DNA from: Allomesorhizobium camelthorni
GTDB taxonomy: Bacteria; Pseudomonadota; Alphaproteobacteria; Rhizobiales; Rhizobiaceae
Assembly (NCBI RefSeq): GCF_011045125.1
Contig: NZ_JAAKZF010000033.1
Location: forward strand, 1-62,649
Direction: 5' to 3'
DNA length: 62,649 nt
The notes beneath the pieces were generated by a model. It did not search any database and was not told the DNA's origin. It saw only the letters and a program-made list of their open reading frames with translations. Positions 36,150 to 45,658 of this stretch are shown one piece after another. Each line of letters starts with the position of its first letter. Within the stretch, counting starts at the first letter, position 1. The position numbers were made by a program, and so were the translations under genes.

Positions 36150-36566
36150 TTGGTGTATCCGCAGTTCCGGTCGCCTTGTCCCGTCGCCTCGGCGCTCGAT
36201 CTCGTGGGCGACAAATGGAGCCTTGTGGTGCTGCGAACGATCTTTGCCGGCCGCCACCGCTATAACGAACTCGCTGGCGTCGCCGAGAAAATTTCGACCA
36301 ACATCCTGGCCGACCGGCTCGCGCGGCTGGAGGGGTACGGGCTGATCACGAAGCGCGCATATCAGCACAACCCGGAACGCTTCGAATATCACTTGACCCA
36401 GCGGGGAGCGGATTTCCTGCCGGTCCTCCAGCAGTTGGCGATCTGGGCGCGGGAGCATATTCCAGACCGCTGGTCGCTGCCGGGCTGGTTCGCCGAAGGA
36501 ACGGCCAGGCAGTTTTATCCGGAGCCCGGCTCAGAGGGCGCCGCGCTCAATCCTCGTGCAGGATGA
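36150..36566 (+). CDS. HxlR-family transcriptional regulator
   Basis: A 138-residue winged-helix regulator: CPVASALDLVGDKWSLVVLRTIFAGRHRYNEL and ISTNILADRLARLEGYGLI are the family hallmarks, including the early cysteine (Cys10) that in some members senses oxidants or aldehydes. Start TTG 36150, or GTG at the next codon; GGAGAG lies upstream. Its last 20 bases overlap the convergent phytase-like gene. Confidence 0.83.
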   Translation: MVYPQFRSPCPVASALDLVGDKWSLVVLRTIFAGRHRYNELAGVAEKISTNILADRLARLEGYGLITKRAYQHNPERFEYHLTQRGADFLPVLQQLAIWAREHIPDRWSLPGWFAEGTARQFYPEPGSEGAALNPRAG

Positions 36567-37578
36567 ACTCCAGATAGAGATTGCGCTGCAGGATGGAGTG
36601 GTTGTCGTCGGAGATCAGCGACACGACCAACGCGCCGTCGGCGCGCCGCCAGACGTCGAGCCCTTCCATATTGTCGATCTGGTAGCCCATGTCGGCTTCG
36701 AGCAGCACCGGCCCGTCCGCGACCGCGCCTCTGGCGATCGACTCGCCGTAGATGCGGCGCAGTCGCATCTTCACGCCCTCGGCCATCGTGTAGCTGCGCT
36801 CCAGCAGCAGCAGGTCGCCGTCAGGCAGGAAGGCGCCGTCGGTGATGTCGAATTTGCCGTTGCGCTTTACCGTGAAAACGCCCTGGTTCGGGCCTTCGAT
36901 GATCGCAGCGAAGATGTTGCCTTGTCTGTCCAGGCTCTTCTCCGAAACGATGATCAGCCCGCCCTCGTGCTGCCCCTGCGGATGGGAATGCGCGACGGTC
37001 TCGAATCCGCGATTCTTGCGAAGTTCATTGACCGGCACCTGAAAATCCAGTTCGCGGAAGGCTGCTTTCATGCCCCCCGGGTCGACCCTGAACTGCGCGA
37101 CGCGATGATTGCGCTCGAAGCCCACCGTCGCGACGCCGTCCTTGACCGCCAGCCCTTCGGCGTCGACGAGCCACTTCCGGTCGGAGGTCATTCCGTTCTC
37201 GTCGATCATCTGCTCCAGGCGGAAATTCTTTAGGCCCTCGGGGCGCTGTTCCGCGTCGCGTACGATGGTTCCGAAGAACCAGAAGCCCGTGTCGGCGACG
37301 CCGATGAAATCCAAGCCGGGCGTGAGGAAACGGAATGCTGAAAGCGCCCCGAGATCGCGCGAGCAGGACGTGAGCTCCAGGCCACCGACGAACTCGAGAG
37401 GCCCGAATCTTTTGTCCTCTTGCCCGATGTCGAATTGCGTGATCGGACGGGCAGAGATTTCGATCTGATCGACCGGCGCGGGCTGGGTGTTGGACGGGGC
37501 GGATGCTACAAGCGCTAGTGCGAAAACAGTCTTCGCAAGCCATGCCTTTGCATCAACCAAGCTCATGGCCTTGTTCAT
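36547..37578 (-). CDS. Esterase-like activity of phytase family protein
   Basis: A 343-residue exported beta-propeller-type protein: signal region (about 12-30), then FVGGLELTSCSRDLGALSAFRFL, DAEGLAVKDGVATVGFERNHRVAQF and NMEGLDVWRRADGALVVSLISDDN, blocks typical of the phytase-like esterase family. True activity is unproven. The start follows the cobT stop directly. It may share the cobS-hicAB-cobT transcript by readthrough. Confidence 0.78.
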   Translation of the reverse strand: MNKAMSLVDAKAWLAKTVFALALVASAPSNTQPAPVDQIEISARPITQFDIGQEDKRFGPLEFVGGLELTSCSRDLGALSAFRFLTPGLDFIGVADTGFWFFGTIVRDAEQRPEGLKNFRLEQMIDENGMTSDRKWLVDAEGLAVKDGVATVGFERNHRVAQFRVDPGGMKAAFRELDFQVPVNELRKNRGFETVAHSHPQGQHEGGLIIVSEKSLDRQGNIFAAIIEGPNQGVFTVKRNGKFDITDGAFLPDGDLLLLERSYTMAEGVKMRLRRIYGESIARGAVADGPVLLEADMGYQIDNMEGLDVWRRADGALVVSLISDDNHSILQRNLYLEFILHED

Positions 37579-39477
37579 CTACGAAGCCCGCCTGAGCCCG
37601 CCGCGGCGGGTTTCGCGGACACTCTCCTCGCCGAACAGCGAGGCAAGCTGCTCGGTCATCGCGCCGGCCAGCTCCTCTGCGTCGACGATGGTAACGGCGC
37701 GGCGATAGTAGCGCGTCACGTCGTGGCCGATGCCGATGGCCAGAAGCTCGACGGGCGATCGCGTCTCGATAAGCTCGATCACCGCGCGCAGGTGCCGCTC
37801 CAGGTAATTGCCCGGATTGACCGACAGCGTCGAATCGTCGACTGGCGCGCCGTCCGAGATCATCATCAGAATCTTGCGCTGCTCGGGCCGCGCGATCAGC
37901 CGCTGATGCGCCCAGAGCAGCGCCTCGCCATCGATGTTTTCCTTGAGCAGGCCCTCGCGCATCATCAGGCCGAGATTGCGCCGCGCCCGCCGCCACGGCA
38001 TGTCGGCCGATTTGTAGATGATGTGGCGCAAATCGTTGAGGCGGCCGGGGCTCGGCGGCTTGCCGTCCTTCAGCCATTTCTCGCGCGCCTGCCCGCCTTT
38101 CCAGGCGCGGGTGGTGAAGCCGAGGATCTCGACCGAGACCCCGCAGCGCTCCAGCGTGCGCGCCAGTATGTCGGCGCAGGTGGCCGCGACCGTGATCGGC
38201 CGGCCGCGCATCGAGCCCGAATTGTCGAGCACCAGCGTCACCACCGTGTCGCGGAACTTGGTGTCGCGCTCCTGCTTGAACGACAGTGGCTGCATCGGAT
38301 CGATAACGACGCGGACCAGCCGCGCCGGATCGAGATAACCCTCTTCGAGGTCGAAATCCCAGGAGCGGTTCTGCTGCGCCATCAGGCGGCGCTGCAGCCG
38401 GTTGGCGAGGCGGCCGACGACGCCCTGCAGATTGGCGAGCTGCTTGTCGAGAAAGGCGCGCAGGCGGTCGAGTTCTTCCTCGTCGCAAAGCTCTTCGGCG
38501 CCCACGGTTTCGTCGAAACTCGTGGTGAAGATCTTGTAGTCGATCTGGCGCGGCAAATCGGCGAAGAGGTTGTCCTTGCGCTTGGCCTCGCCCGGCGTCT
38601 CTGCGTCGGCGTCCTCGTCATCGGAAACGTCCTCCGCGGTGGCGTCGGAGGCCTCCACCTCGCCCTGCTGCTCCTCCTCGGAAGCGGCTTCGGCGTCCTC
38701 GGCCTGCGACTGCTCGGCGCCGGAATCGTCCTCGCCACCCTCCTCGCTGTTTTCCTCGCCCTGCGGCTGGTTCTCGTCGCTCTCTTCGGCCTCTTCGCTC
38801 TCCTGGTCGTCGCCGAGCTCCTCTGCCATCTCCATGGAGGCGAGCATCTCGCGCACGACCCGGGCGAAGGCCTGCTGGTCCTCGAGCTTTCCGGCCAGCC
38901 CGTCGAGATCGGCGCCGGCCTTATCCTCCACCCATTTGCGCCAGAGATTGACCATCCGCTCGCCGCTCTTGGGCGCGGCGCGGCCGGTCAGCTTTTCGCG
39001 CACCATCAGCGCCAGCGCTTCCTCGATCGGCGCGTCGGCCTGGTCGCGGACATCGGCGAGATTGGCCTTGGCGTATTTGTCCTCAAGCATAGAGCCGATA
39101 TTGTCGGCGACGCCCGCCATTGCGCGAGAGCCGATGGCCTCGACACGGGCCTGCTCGATCGCGTCATAGACGGCGCGCGCCTGTTTGCCTTCCGGCGCGA
39201 ATTTCGAGTGGATGCGAAGATCGTGGCAGGCGCGCTTCAGCGCCATGGAATCGCCGATGCCGCGGGTCACCGAAATGTCGGTCGCGGTCGGCTTCTTCGG
39301 CATTTCGGGCAGCCGGGCGCGGTTGCCTGCAAGTGCCGGCTTGTCCTTGGCGAAGCCGACTTCCAGCTCGTGATCGCCGGAAATCGCGCGCATGCAGACC
39401 GTCACCGCGCGCTTGAACACATCGGCGTCGCCGCCCGTCTTGGGCTTGTTGCGCGTGTTGTCTCCGGGACCCGCCAT
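37579..39477 (-). CDS. cobT: Cobaltochelatase subunit CobT
   Basis: Subunit of the ATP-dependent CobNST cobaltochelatase that inserts Co into hydrogenobyrinate diamide in aerobic B12 synthesis. 632 residues, normal length: helical N-terminal region, a long Glu/Asp/Ser-rich acidic tract (about 215-310) and a C-terminal vWA domain with the metal motif in [14 protein letters not shown] start at ATG 39477 (MAGPGDN). It is separated from cobS by a hicAB module. Confidence 0.93.
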   Translation of the reverse strand: MAGPGDNTRNKPKTGGDADVFKRAVTVCMRAISGDHELEVGFAKDKPALAGNRARLPEMPKKPTATDISVTRGIGDSMALKRACHDLRIHSKFAPEGKQARAVYDAIEQARVEAIGSRAMAGVADNIGSMLEDKYAKANLADVRDQADAPIEEALALMVREKLTGRAAPKSGERMVNLWRKWVEDKAGADLDGLAGKLEDQQAFARVVREMLASMEMAEELGDDQESEEAEESDENQPQGEENSEEGGEDDSGAEQSQAEDAEAASEEEQQGEVEASDATAEDVSDDEDADAETPGEAKRKDNLFADLPRQIDYKIFTTSFDETVGAEELCDEEELDRLRAFLDKQLANLQGVVGRLANRLQRRLMAQQNRSWDFDLEEGYLDPARLVRVVIDPMQPLSFKQERDTKFRDTVVTLVLDNSGSMRGRPITVAATCADILARTLERCGVSVEILGFTTRAWKGGQAREKWLKDGKPPSPGRLNDLRHIIYKSADMPWRRARRNLGLMMREGLLKENIDGEALLWAHQRLIARPEQRKILMMISDGAPVDDSTLSVNPGNYLERHLRAVIELIETRSPVELLAIGIGHDVTRYYRRAVTIVDAEELAGAMTEQLASLFGEESVRETRRGGLRRAS

Positions 39478-39493
39478 CGGACGAAATTGACCT

Positions 39494-39763
39494 CTATTCG
39501 GCTGCCATCGGACTTGTGCGGGGCGGTGCTGGGATCGGATCGCCGTCGACAGTCGCTGCATGCGCCCATTCGAGCGCGGCGAGCCGTACGTCTTCTATGG
39601 CTTCCATCTCCGTTTCGCCGTCACCGGTGCACCCCGGCAAGGCCGGGATCGTCGCCAGCCACCCGCCTCCTTCCTCGTCTGAAAGGGGTCGCAGAACGAC
39701 CTCGTAGCGCGCCGGGTCGAATGGCGAGCCGTCCGCAGTCTTCAGGTTGGATTTCTCGATCAT
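39494..39763 (-). CDS. hicB: HicB-family antitoxin
   Basis: An 89-residue antitoxin with the partial RNase H-like HicB fold: [53 protein letters not shown] precedes ATG 39763. No separate DNA-binding C-domain is obvious (only a short Pro-rich tail), so autoregulation may be weak. It overlaps hicA by four bases and ends 16 bases before cobT. Confidence 0.85.
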   Translation of the reverse strand: MIEKSNLKTADGSPFDPARYEVVLRPLSDEEGGGWLATIPALPGCTGDGETEMEAIEDVRLAALEWAHAATVDGDPIPAPPRTSPMAAE

Positions 39764-39996
39764 CGGGCACCCTCCTCGTCGAGGAATTGCACCAGCTTGA
39801 TAATATAGATCGCCTTTATGGGGCGCCGAGCAGGTATCGTAAATCGACGCCCGCCCTTGGGATTGCCGACCTTGTAGTGCGATCCGCCCGCTGGCTTCAT
39901 GCAGGCGACACCGGCCTCGCGGCACGCCTTCTCGACATCGCCGATCTGCCAATCCGACCTCGGATTGGCACGCATACGCTCGATCGTCTTGCCCAT
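39760..39996 (-). CDS. hicA: HicA-family mRNA interferase toxin
   Basis: A 78-residue double-stranded-RNA-binding-fold toxin that cleaves mRNA. The catalytic histidine lies in GGSHYKV (His40). hicA precedes hicB, the common order, and the ATGA overlap couples them. Located 24 bases after cobS. Confidence 0.85.
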   Translation of the reverse strand: MGKTIERMRANPRSDWQIGDVEKACREAGVACMKPAGGSHYKVGNPKGGRRFTIPARRPIKAIYIIKLVQFLDEEGAR

Positions 39997-40020
39997 ACAG
40001 CCACCACCGGCCCTCTCGCG

Positions 40021-41007
40021 CTAGCCCAGCACCACGTTCGCCGCGCTCTCCGGCAGTTCCTCGCCGAAGGCGCGCTGGTAGAACTCGGCCACGATGGTGC
40101 GTTCGAGTTCGTCGCATTTGTTGAGGAAGGTCAGCCGGAACGCCATGCCGACATCGCCGAAGATCTCGGCGTTCTCTGCCCACATAATGACCGTGCGCGG
40201 GCTCATCACCGTCGACAGATCGCCGTTCATGAAAGCGGAACGGGTCATGTCGGCGACGCGCACCATCTTGCCCACGATCTCGCGGCCCTTGTCGTTGCGG
40301 TAATGCTTGGCCTTGGCCAGCACGATCGCGGCCTCATCGTCGTGCGGCAGATAGTTGAGCGTGGTGACGATCGACCAGCGGTCCATCTGCGCCTGGTTGA
40401 TTTGCTGCGTGCCGTGATAGAGGCCGGTAGTATCGCCGAGGCCGACCGTGTTGGCGGTGGCGAACAGCCGGAAGGCCGGATGCGGGCGGATGACCCGGCT
40501 CTGGTCGAGCAGCGTCAGGCGGCCGGCCGATTCCAGCACGCGCTGGATGACGAACATCACGTCGGGACGCCCGGCGTCGTATTCGTCGAAGACGAGCGCG
40601 ACATTGTGCTGATAGGCCCATGGCAGGATGCCGTCGCGGAATTCCGTGACCTGCATGCCGTCCTTGACCACGATCGCATCCTTGCCGACGAGGTCGATCC
40701 GGCTGACATGGCTGTCGAGATTGACGCGCACGCAGGGCCAGTTGAGGCGCGCGGCGACCTGCTCGATATGGGTCGACTTGCCGGTGCCGTGATAGCCTGA
40801 AACGATGACGCGGCGGTTGTAGGCGAAGCCCGCCAGGATCGCTATCGTCGTCTGCTTGTCGAACAGGTAGTCGGGATCGATATCCGGCACATGCGCGTCG
40901 GCGGCCGAATAGGCCGGCACCACCATCGTCGATTCGAAGCCGAAGGTTTGCTTGACCGACACTGTGGTGTCGGGAAGGTTTGCGATATCGCGATCGACTT
41001 TATTCAT
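40021..41007 (-). CDS. cobS: Cobaltochelatase subunit CobS
   Basis: AAA+ ATPase subunit of cobaltochelatase, 328 residues. Walker A is [14 protein letters not shown] (about 68-81), Walker [15 protein letters not shown] (about 133-146). It works with CobT, here encoded 544 bases downstream beyond hicAB, while CobN is not in the window. Confidence 0.93.
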   Translation of the reverse strand: MNKVDRDIANLPDTTVSVKQTFGFESTMVVPAYSAADAHVPDIDPDYLFDKQTTIAILAGFAYNRRVIVSGYHGTGKSTHIEQVAARLNWPCVRVNLDSHVSRIDLVGKDAIVVKDGMQVTEFRDGILPWAYQHNVALVFDEYDAGRPDVMFVIQRVLESAGRLTLLDQSRVIRPHPAFRLFATANTVGLGDTTGLYHGTQQINQAQMDRWSIVTTLNYLPHDDEAAIVLAKAKHYRNDKGREIVGKMVRVADMTRSAFMNGDLSTVMSPRTVIMWAENAEIFGDVGMAFRLTFLNKCDELERTIVAEFYQRAFGEELPESAANVVLG

Positions 41008-41094
41008 CTAGACCATCAATCTCCACGCGCGAAAGCATCACCTTTCGCCGGCAATCTCTCTTCTCTCGGGCGCGGTCTTTAGCAGAACAGCGGT

Positions 41095-41715
41095 CTAACA
41101 CAAACCCGCTTGTTTGAGCACGCGATAAGCCTGCAGCACATCGCGGAACCGGTCTTCCGAACCCCTGTCGCCGCCATTGGCGTCGGGATGGTGGCGCTTT
41201 ACCAGTTCCTTATAGCGCGCCTTGATCTCCGCGCCAGTCGCCTTGACGGTTAGACCAAGCGTTTCCAGCGCCTTGGCCTCAAGCGGCTTGGCCTTGCGCT
41301 CGCGCGGCTCCGAGCGGTCGCGCGGACCGTCGAACAGATTGAAGGGATCGCGCACGCGGTTGTAGTAGCCGGCACGGCCGGAGCGCTTGGTGGCGAAATC
41401 CGGCGAGGAGCGCGCATTGCCGTTGGAGCCCATGGCCCAGGTCGGCCGATGCCCCGTCAGCGCCTCTTTCTGGAAACGGGCGATCTCCGAATCAGGCACG
41501 CCGGAAAAATAGTTGAAGCCCTTATTGTACTCGCGCACATGCGCGAAGCAGAACCTGAAGTACTCGCCTTCCTTCATGCGGCCGACCGGCGCGCGATGCG
41601 TGCCGGCCTCGCTGCAGCCGTCCCACTGGCAGATCGGCGCGCGCGGCTCCGCCTCCGCGGCTTTGCGATCCGGACGCACGCGGATCTTTTCGAAATATTT
41701 CGAATAGGTGCTCAT
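41095..41715 (-). CDS. J-domain (DnaJ-like) protein
   Basis: A 206-residue protein with a C-terminal J domain carrying HPD (LVKRHHPDANGGD, about 170-182). The N-terminal half has a cysteine/histidine cluster (CQWDGCSEAGTHRAPVG, CFAHVREYNKGFNYF) typical of rhizobial proteins located next to cobS and bolA. It would stimulate a DnaK-type chaperone. Divergent from bolA. Confidence 0.88.
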   Translation of the reverse strand: MSTYSKYFEKIRVRPDRKAAEAEPRAPICQWDGCSEAGTHRAPVGRMKEGEYFRFCFAHVREYNKGFNYFSGVPDSEIARFQKEALTGHRPTWAMGSNGNARSSPDFATKRSGRAGYYNRVRDPFNLFDGPRDRSEPRERKAKPLEAKALETLGLTVKATGAEIKARYKELVKRHHPDANGGDRGSEDRFRDVLQAYRVLKQAGLC

Positions 41716-41755
41716 CTCGACCCATTTATGGGGTATTCGCGATGCGAAACAAGAA

Positions 41756-41784
41756 TTGACATTTCGACGAGGATCGCCCTAACC
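41756..41784 (+). promoter_or_regulatory. Candidate promoter of bolA
   Basis: TTGACA (41756-41761), 17 bases, CTAACC (41779-41784). The -35 is perfect and the -10 resembles the rhizobial CTAnnn form. Predicted by eye only. Confidence 0.35.
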
Positions 41785-41860
41785 CGCTGAATCGCGGATT
41801 AATCCGGAACTTCGGTGTTTTTTGTGGCGGCGCCGACACATGTGGGCGAAGGAGACGGCA

Positions 41861-42163
41861 ATGTCCATAGCGGCGACGATGGAAGCAAAACTGAAAGAGG
41901 CGTTTGCGCCGGAGCGGCTGATGGTCATCAACGAGAGCCATCTGCATGCCGGGCATCATCACACGGCCGGCGGCCACCACGCCGAATTCGACGGCAAGGG
42001 CGAGACGCATTTCCGCATCCGGATCGTGTCGCCGAAATTCGCCGGCATGAGCCGCATCGAGCGCCACCGCGCGGTGAACGCGGCGCTGGCCGGCGAATTC
42101 GACGCCGGACTGCACGCGCTGGCGATCGAGCCCGCCGCGCCGGGCGAGAAGACGAGGTGGTGA
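41861..42163 (+). CDS. bolA: BolA-family protein
   Basis: A 100-residue BolA protein: KLKEAFAPERLMVINESHLHAGHHH and KFAGMSRIERHRAVNAAL are diagnostic. BolA proteins partner monothiol glutaredoxins in iron-sulfur cluster handling and regulation. The loop is His-rich, with candidate cluster ligands. GGAG lies upstream of ATG 41861. Confidence 0.92.
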   Translation: MSIAATMEAKLKEAFAPERLMVINESHLHAGHHHTAGGHHAEFDGKGETHFRIRIVSPKFAGMSRIERHRAVNAALAGEFDAGLHALAIEPAAPGEKTRW

Positions 42164-42173
42164 GGGTGGCTGC

Positions 42174-42587
42174 CTACCAGATCGTCTGGACGTGCGGATA
42201 GCGCCGGATCTTCTCGTCCGCGGTCACCAAGGGTACCGTCAATTTCTGGCTGGTGGCGACTATGTACCGGTCAGCAGGATCCTTGTGGAACTCGCCAGCC
42301 AGTTGCGTGCTCATAACGGCGATTTCATTGTTGATCGGAACGAACTCAACACCGTCCATTCGACCGATGGCATTCAGCCATCCGAGTATGTCTTTGGAAA
42401 TGCCGATACGACCTCGAGCGACAAGAATTGCTATTTCCCAAGCTGACGCGGACGAAATGAATATTTGCCCACCGTCTCGCTGCTTATTTAACGCGTTCTT
42501 TGCCGGCCCGCTTAATCGCCGATGCTCGCCGCCTGCCCACCAAACAAGGACGTGGGTATCGATCAGTATCACTTGAGGACTTCCCAT
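42174..42587 (-). CDS. vapC: PIN-domain toxin (VapC type)
   Basis: A 137-residue PIN ribonuclease. Acidic active-site residues are visible: Asp10 (ILIDTHVLVWW), Glu51 (SAWEIAI), Asp106 (DPADRYIVAT) and Asp124 (LVTADEKI). Overlaps the antitoxin gene by 19 bases. Confidence 0.87.
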   Translation of the reverse strand: MGSPQVILIDTHVLVWWAGGEHRRLSGPAKNALNKQRDGGQIFISSASAWEIAILVARGRIGISKDILGWLNAIGRMDGVEFVPINNEIAVMSTQLAGEFHKDPADRYIVATSQKLTVPLVTADEKIRRYPHVQTIW

Positions 42588-42802
42588 TCGTCCTCGTCGA
42601 CTGGGTCGAACGGCCGGTCATACCAAAGGACAGTTCCTTTCAGCTCCTCCAGAGGATCACGCTTCTTCTCCTCGACTCGCCGGATTTCCAAAGCCGGCTT
42701 GCCGTGGTCTGTCACGATAATCGGTTCGCCACTGGTCTCGACTTGCCGAAAATATTCCAGCGCCTTCGCCTTGAACCGCGACTTCGATACATGGGTGGTC
42801 AT
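42569..42802 (-). CDS. Phd/YefM-family antitoxin
   Basis: A 77-residue antitoxin; SKSRFKAKALEYFRQVETSGEPIIVTDHGKPALEIRRVE is the Phd/YefM DNA-binding domain, with an acidic tryptophan-containing tail for the toxin. GGAGG precedes the ATG. The operator lies 38-67 bases upstream. Confidence 0.87.
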   Translation of the reverse strand: MTTHVSKSRFKAKALEYFRQVETSGEPIIVTDHGKPALEIRRVEEKKRDPLEELKGTVLWYDRPFDPVDEDEWEVLK

Positions 42803-42839
42803 GAGACGCCTCCGATCTAATTACCAAAATAGCAACCTT

Positions 42840-42869
42840 AATGACTATGGTCAATGACCATGGTCATTG
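42840..42869. promoter_or_regulatory. Operator of the Phd-VapC module
   Basis: CAATGACCATGGTCATTG (42852-42869) is an 18-base perfect palindrome. A near copy, ATGACTATGGTCA, lies directly beside it (42841-42853), giving two adjacent dyads upstream of the antitoxin gene, the usual Phd autorepression layout. Confidence 0.75.
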
Positions 42870-42906
42870 ATACTATTTCTGGTCGACTTGCGGCATTGGA
42901 TATAAC

Positions 42907-42949
42907 GCTGTAATTTACAGCAATTCCATGATTGGCAGGAATGCTGTAA
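42907..42949. promoter_or_regulatory. Operator of the second Phd-type module
   Basis: GCTGTAA-T-TTACAGC (42907-42921) is a perfect dyad. A third half-site GCTGTAA at 42943-42949 runs into the ATG of the downstream antitoxin gene. It differs from the operator of the opposite module, so the two regulators are likely insulated. Confidence 0.7.
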
Positions 42950-43215
42950 TGCCCAACACTGATCAAACCTATTCGACGAGTGACCTGTCCCGGAAATCCG
43001 GCGACATCATCGCGGAAGCGTTGCGTCACCCCGTGACCATCACACAGCGCAACAAGCCGCGCCTCGTTCTCCTGAATATCGAGGACTACCGCCGGCTCAA
43101 GGCGCGTGCCGATACCCGCCATTCGGGTACGATCGAAACCACGCCCGCTACCCTGCTCGACGAGATCGAAGCAGCGGTCGACTCCTATGCGGAGGACGAC
43201 GAGGCGGCCAGGTGA
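42949..43215 (+). CDS. Phd/YefM-like antitoxin of second module
   Basis: An 88-residue protein: YSTSDLSRKSGDIIAEALRHPVTITQRNKPRLVLLNIEDYRRLKA is a Phd/YefM-type DNA-binding domain; the C-terminal tail is acidic. ATG 42949 chosen (AGGAATG upstream; operator half-site abuts it). The following gene overlaps by four bases. Confidence 0.82.
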   Translation: MPNTDQTYSTSDLSRKSGDIIAEALRHPVTITQRNKPRLVLLNIEDYRRLKARADTRHSGTIETTPATLLDEIEAAVDSYAEDDEAAR

Positions 43216-43628
43216 CGAGTTTCGGTTCGATCCAGACCGCTTGTGTAATCCGGTATCCCTATCTTTGGGCGCGTGAAGCTGGCCGTGGAGAAACCGAGGG
43301 CCGAAAACGTCGTCCCGTAACAGTGGGCGTCCGCCTGCGCCGCATTGATGGCGATTTGCTCGTTCTGTTTCCGATCACCAGCAAGGAGCCTCACGCCGGC
43401 CGGTTTGCCGTTGAAATTCCGGAAACGGAGAAGCGACGTGCAAGCCTGGACGTCGGGCTGCGGCTCTGGATCATATTCGACGAATACAACACCGATATTG
43501 TCGGAGAATCATTCTACCTGGAGCCTGAGGCGCCGATCGGACGGTTCAGCAAGGCATTTTTTCTGCCGCTAATGCGCACCTTCATCAGCCGCGGCAAGCA
43601 AGCGTCTGCCATCAGCCGCAACCGCTGA
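43212..43628 (+). CDS. Candidate toxin, PemK/MazF-like, unclassified
   Basis: A 138-residue protein overlapping the antitoxin by ATGA. The pattern IRYPYLWAREAGRGETEGRKRRPVTVGVRL, then LLVLFPITSKEP, then LWIIFDEYNTD resembles the MazF/PemK layout (start strand, G-rRP loop, PlTS block, ending strand), but similarity is weak and I infer the toxin role mainly from position. No other function suggests itself. Length is slightly above a typical MazF. Confidence 0.6.
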   Translation: MTSFGSIQTACVIRYPYLWAREAGRGETEGRKRRPVTVGVRLRRIDGDLLVLFPITSKEPHAGRFAVEIPETEKRRASLDVGLRLWIIFDEYNTDIVGESFYLEPEAPIGRFSKAFFLPLMRTFISRGKQASAISRNR

Positions 43629-43649
43629 AGATGACACCGCCCATCATGG

Positions 43650-44543
43650 TCACCCCTCCACCGCCGGCTTGATCCTGAGCCGCATGATCCGGTTTCTTTC
43701 GCGCTTCATCACCACGAAGCGCTTGCCATGGAATGTGAAGGCCTGCTTCTCCTCGGGGATGGACTGCGCCTCGTGGATGACCAGGCCGGCGATGGTGACC
43801 GCTTCGTCGTCGGGGAGTTCCCAGTCGAGCGCCCGGTTCAGGTCGCGGATCGGCACCGAGCCATCGACCACCACCGAGCCGTCCGCCTCCTGCTTGACGC
43901 CCTGCATGTCGATGTCGTGCTCGTCGGCGATCTCGCCGACGATCTCCTCGATGATGTCTTCGAGAGTGACCAGCCCTTCGACCTCGCCATACTCGTCGAC
44001 CACGATGGCGAAATGCGCCTTGCGGCGCAGGAAGGCGTTGAGCTGGTCTTGCAGCGTTGTCGTGTCCGGCACGAACCACGGCTTCGCGGCGATCTTCATC
44101 ACGTCGATCTGCGAAAAATCATTGCCGACATCGTTCAGCGCGCGAAGCAGATCCTTGGCGTGCAGCACTCCGACAATGTTGTCGGTCGAGCCGCGCCACA
44201 GCGGCATGCGCGTATGCGGGCTCTGCAGGATCTCACGCACCACCGCTTCGGGCGGGTTGTCGGCATTGACCGAGCGCATGTTCAGGCGATGGACCATGAC
44301 GTCGGAGACTTCGAGCTCGTGCAGATCGAGCAGCGCGCCCATGCGGTCGCGGTCCTGCTTCACCACGCCGCCCTCCCGGTGCAGGCCGGCGACCGTCTCG
44401 CGCAATTCCTCATGCGCCGAAAGCGGCGGCTCGATGCGGCCGAGTTCGAGGCCGAACGCCGCCAGCAGCCGCGTACGGAAGACGAGCGCCAGTGCAATGA
44501 GGGCGAGGAAAACGCCTGCAACAATGACGGCGTCGGCGCTCAT
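43650..44543 (-). CDS. CBS/CorC-domain protein lacking most of the DUF21 membrane domain
   Basis: A 297-residue protein: one membrane helix (about 4-24), a linker, paired CBS domains ([65 protein letters not shown]) and a C-terminal CorC/HlyC transporter-associated domain. Rhizobial relatives normally have about 430 residues with a multi-helix DUF21 domain first. ATG 44543 overlaps the aroB stop by four bases, so the short form is the translated one here. Possible role in divalent cation efflux or sensing. Confidence 0.78.
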   Translation of the reverse strand: MSADAVIVAGVFLALIALALVFRTRLLAAFGLELGRIEPPLSAHEELRETVAGLHREGGVVKQDRDRMGALLDLHELEVSDVMVHRLNMRSVNADNPPEAVVREILQSPHTRMPLWRGSTDNIVGVLHAKDLLRALNDVGNDFSQIDVMKIAAKPWFVPDTTTLQDQLNAFLRRKAHFAIVVDEYGEVEGLVTLEDIIEEIVGEIADEHDIDMQGVKQEADGSVVVDGSVPIRDLNRALDWELPDDEAVTIAGLVIHEAQSIPEEKQAFTFHGKRFVVMKRERNRIMRLRIKPAVEG

Positions 44544-45658
44544 CCGGGATGGTTCTCCCGGAGGAAGGAGAGCACTTCGGATGCAGGCACATCGCGAGCG
44601 ATGAAGGATTGGCCGACGCCATGCGTCAGGATGAAGATCAGCGCGCCGCGCGACACCTTCTTGTCCTGCGCGATATAGGCAAGCAGGCGCTCGGCATCTG
44701 GCAGCGGGCCTGGAATGTCGGCCATTCGCCAAGGCAGGCCGACGGCGGCGAGATGCGCTTCGACCCGCGCCGCATCATCGTGGCTGGCGAGGTTGAGCCG
44801 GGCCGAGAACCTGTGCGCCAAGGCCATGCCGATGGCCACGCCTTCACCATGCACGAGGCGCGCGCCGTCATAACCCGTCGCCGCCTCCAGCGCGTGGCCG
44901 AATGTGTGGCCGAGATTGAGCAGCGCCCGGTCGCCGGTCTCGAACTCGTCGCGGGCCACGACCTCGGCCTTGGCGCGGCATGATTGCGCGATGGCTTCGG
45001 TGCGCGCCGGCCCGCCGTCGAACACTTCCTTCCAGTTCTTCTCCAGCCAGGCGAAGAAATCCGGGCGGTCGATGAGGCCGTATTTGGCTACTTCCGCATA
45101 GCCTGCGCGGAATTCGCGTGCGGGCAGAGTGTCGAGCGCGCCGGTGTCGGCCAGCACGAGACGCGGCTGGTGGAAGACGCCGACGAGGTTCTTGCCATGC
45201 GCCGTGTTGATGCCGGTCTTGCCGCCGACGGAGGAATCGACCTGCGCCAGCAGCGAGGTGGGCATCTGGACAAAATTCATCCCGCGCCTGACAATGCCGG
45301 CGGCGAAGCCGGCGAGGTCGCCGATGACGCCGCCGCCGAGCGCGATCACCGCATCGCCGCGCTCCAGCCGCGCTGCAAGCACGCCGTCCACGACCTGCTG
45401 CAGCGCGTCGAAATTCTTGGTCTTCTCGCCGGCCGGAAGCACGATCGACGTGGATTCGATGCCGCTTCGGGAAAGGCTCTTCGACAATGCGCCGAGATGG
45501 TGGGCGGCGACGTTCTCGTCGCTGACGATGGCCGCGCGGATGCCCGGCAGGCGTTCGGCGATCTCCTCGCCGGCGCGCCCGATCAGCCCCGGACCGATCA
45601 GTATGTCGTAGCTCCGCGCGCCGAGCCCAACCTCCACTGTCACCGCGTTTGCGCTCAT
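44540..45658 (-). CDS. aroB: 3-dehydroquinate synthase
   Basis: Second step of the shikimate pathway; NAD- and metal-dependent. The 372-residue chain shows [19 protein letters not shown] (about 105-123), [20 protein letters not shown] and the metal histidines in [11 protein letters not shown] and [11 protein letters not shown] 45658 overlaps the aroK stop. Confidence 0.96.
   Translation of the reverse strand: MSANAVTVEVGLGARSYDILIGPGLIGRAGEEIAERLPGIRAAIVSDENVAAHHLGALSKSLSRSGIESTSIVLPAGEKTKNFDALQQVVDGVLAARLERGDAVIALGGGVIGDLAGFAAGIVRRGMNFVQMPTSLLAQVDSSVGGKTGINTAHGKNLVGVFHQPRLVLADTGALDTLPAREFRAGYAEVAKYGLIDRPDFFAWLEKNWKEVFDGGPARTEAIAQSCRAKAEVVARDEFETGDRALLNLGHTFGHALEAATGYDGARLVHGEGVAIGMALAHRFSARLNLASHDDAARVEAHLAAVGLPWRMADIPGPLPDAERLLAYIAQDKKVSRGALIFILTHGVGQSFIARDVPASEVLSFLRENHPG

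Noticed and set aside
41801-41823. Short stem with six T upstream of bolA
   Set aside because: The stem is only three to four pairs, too weak for a terminator or attenuator call.
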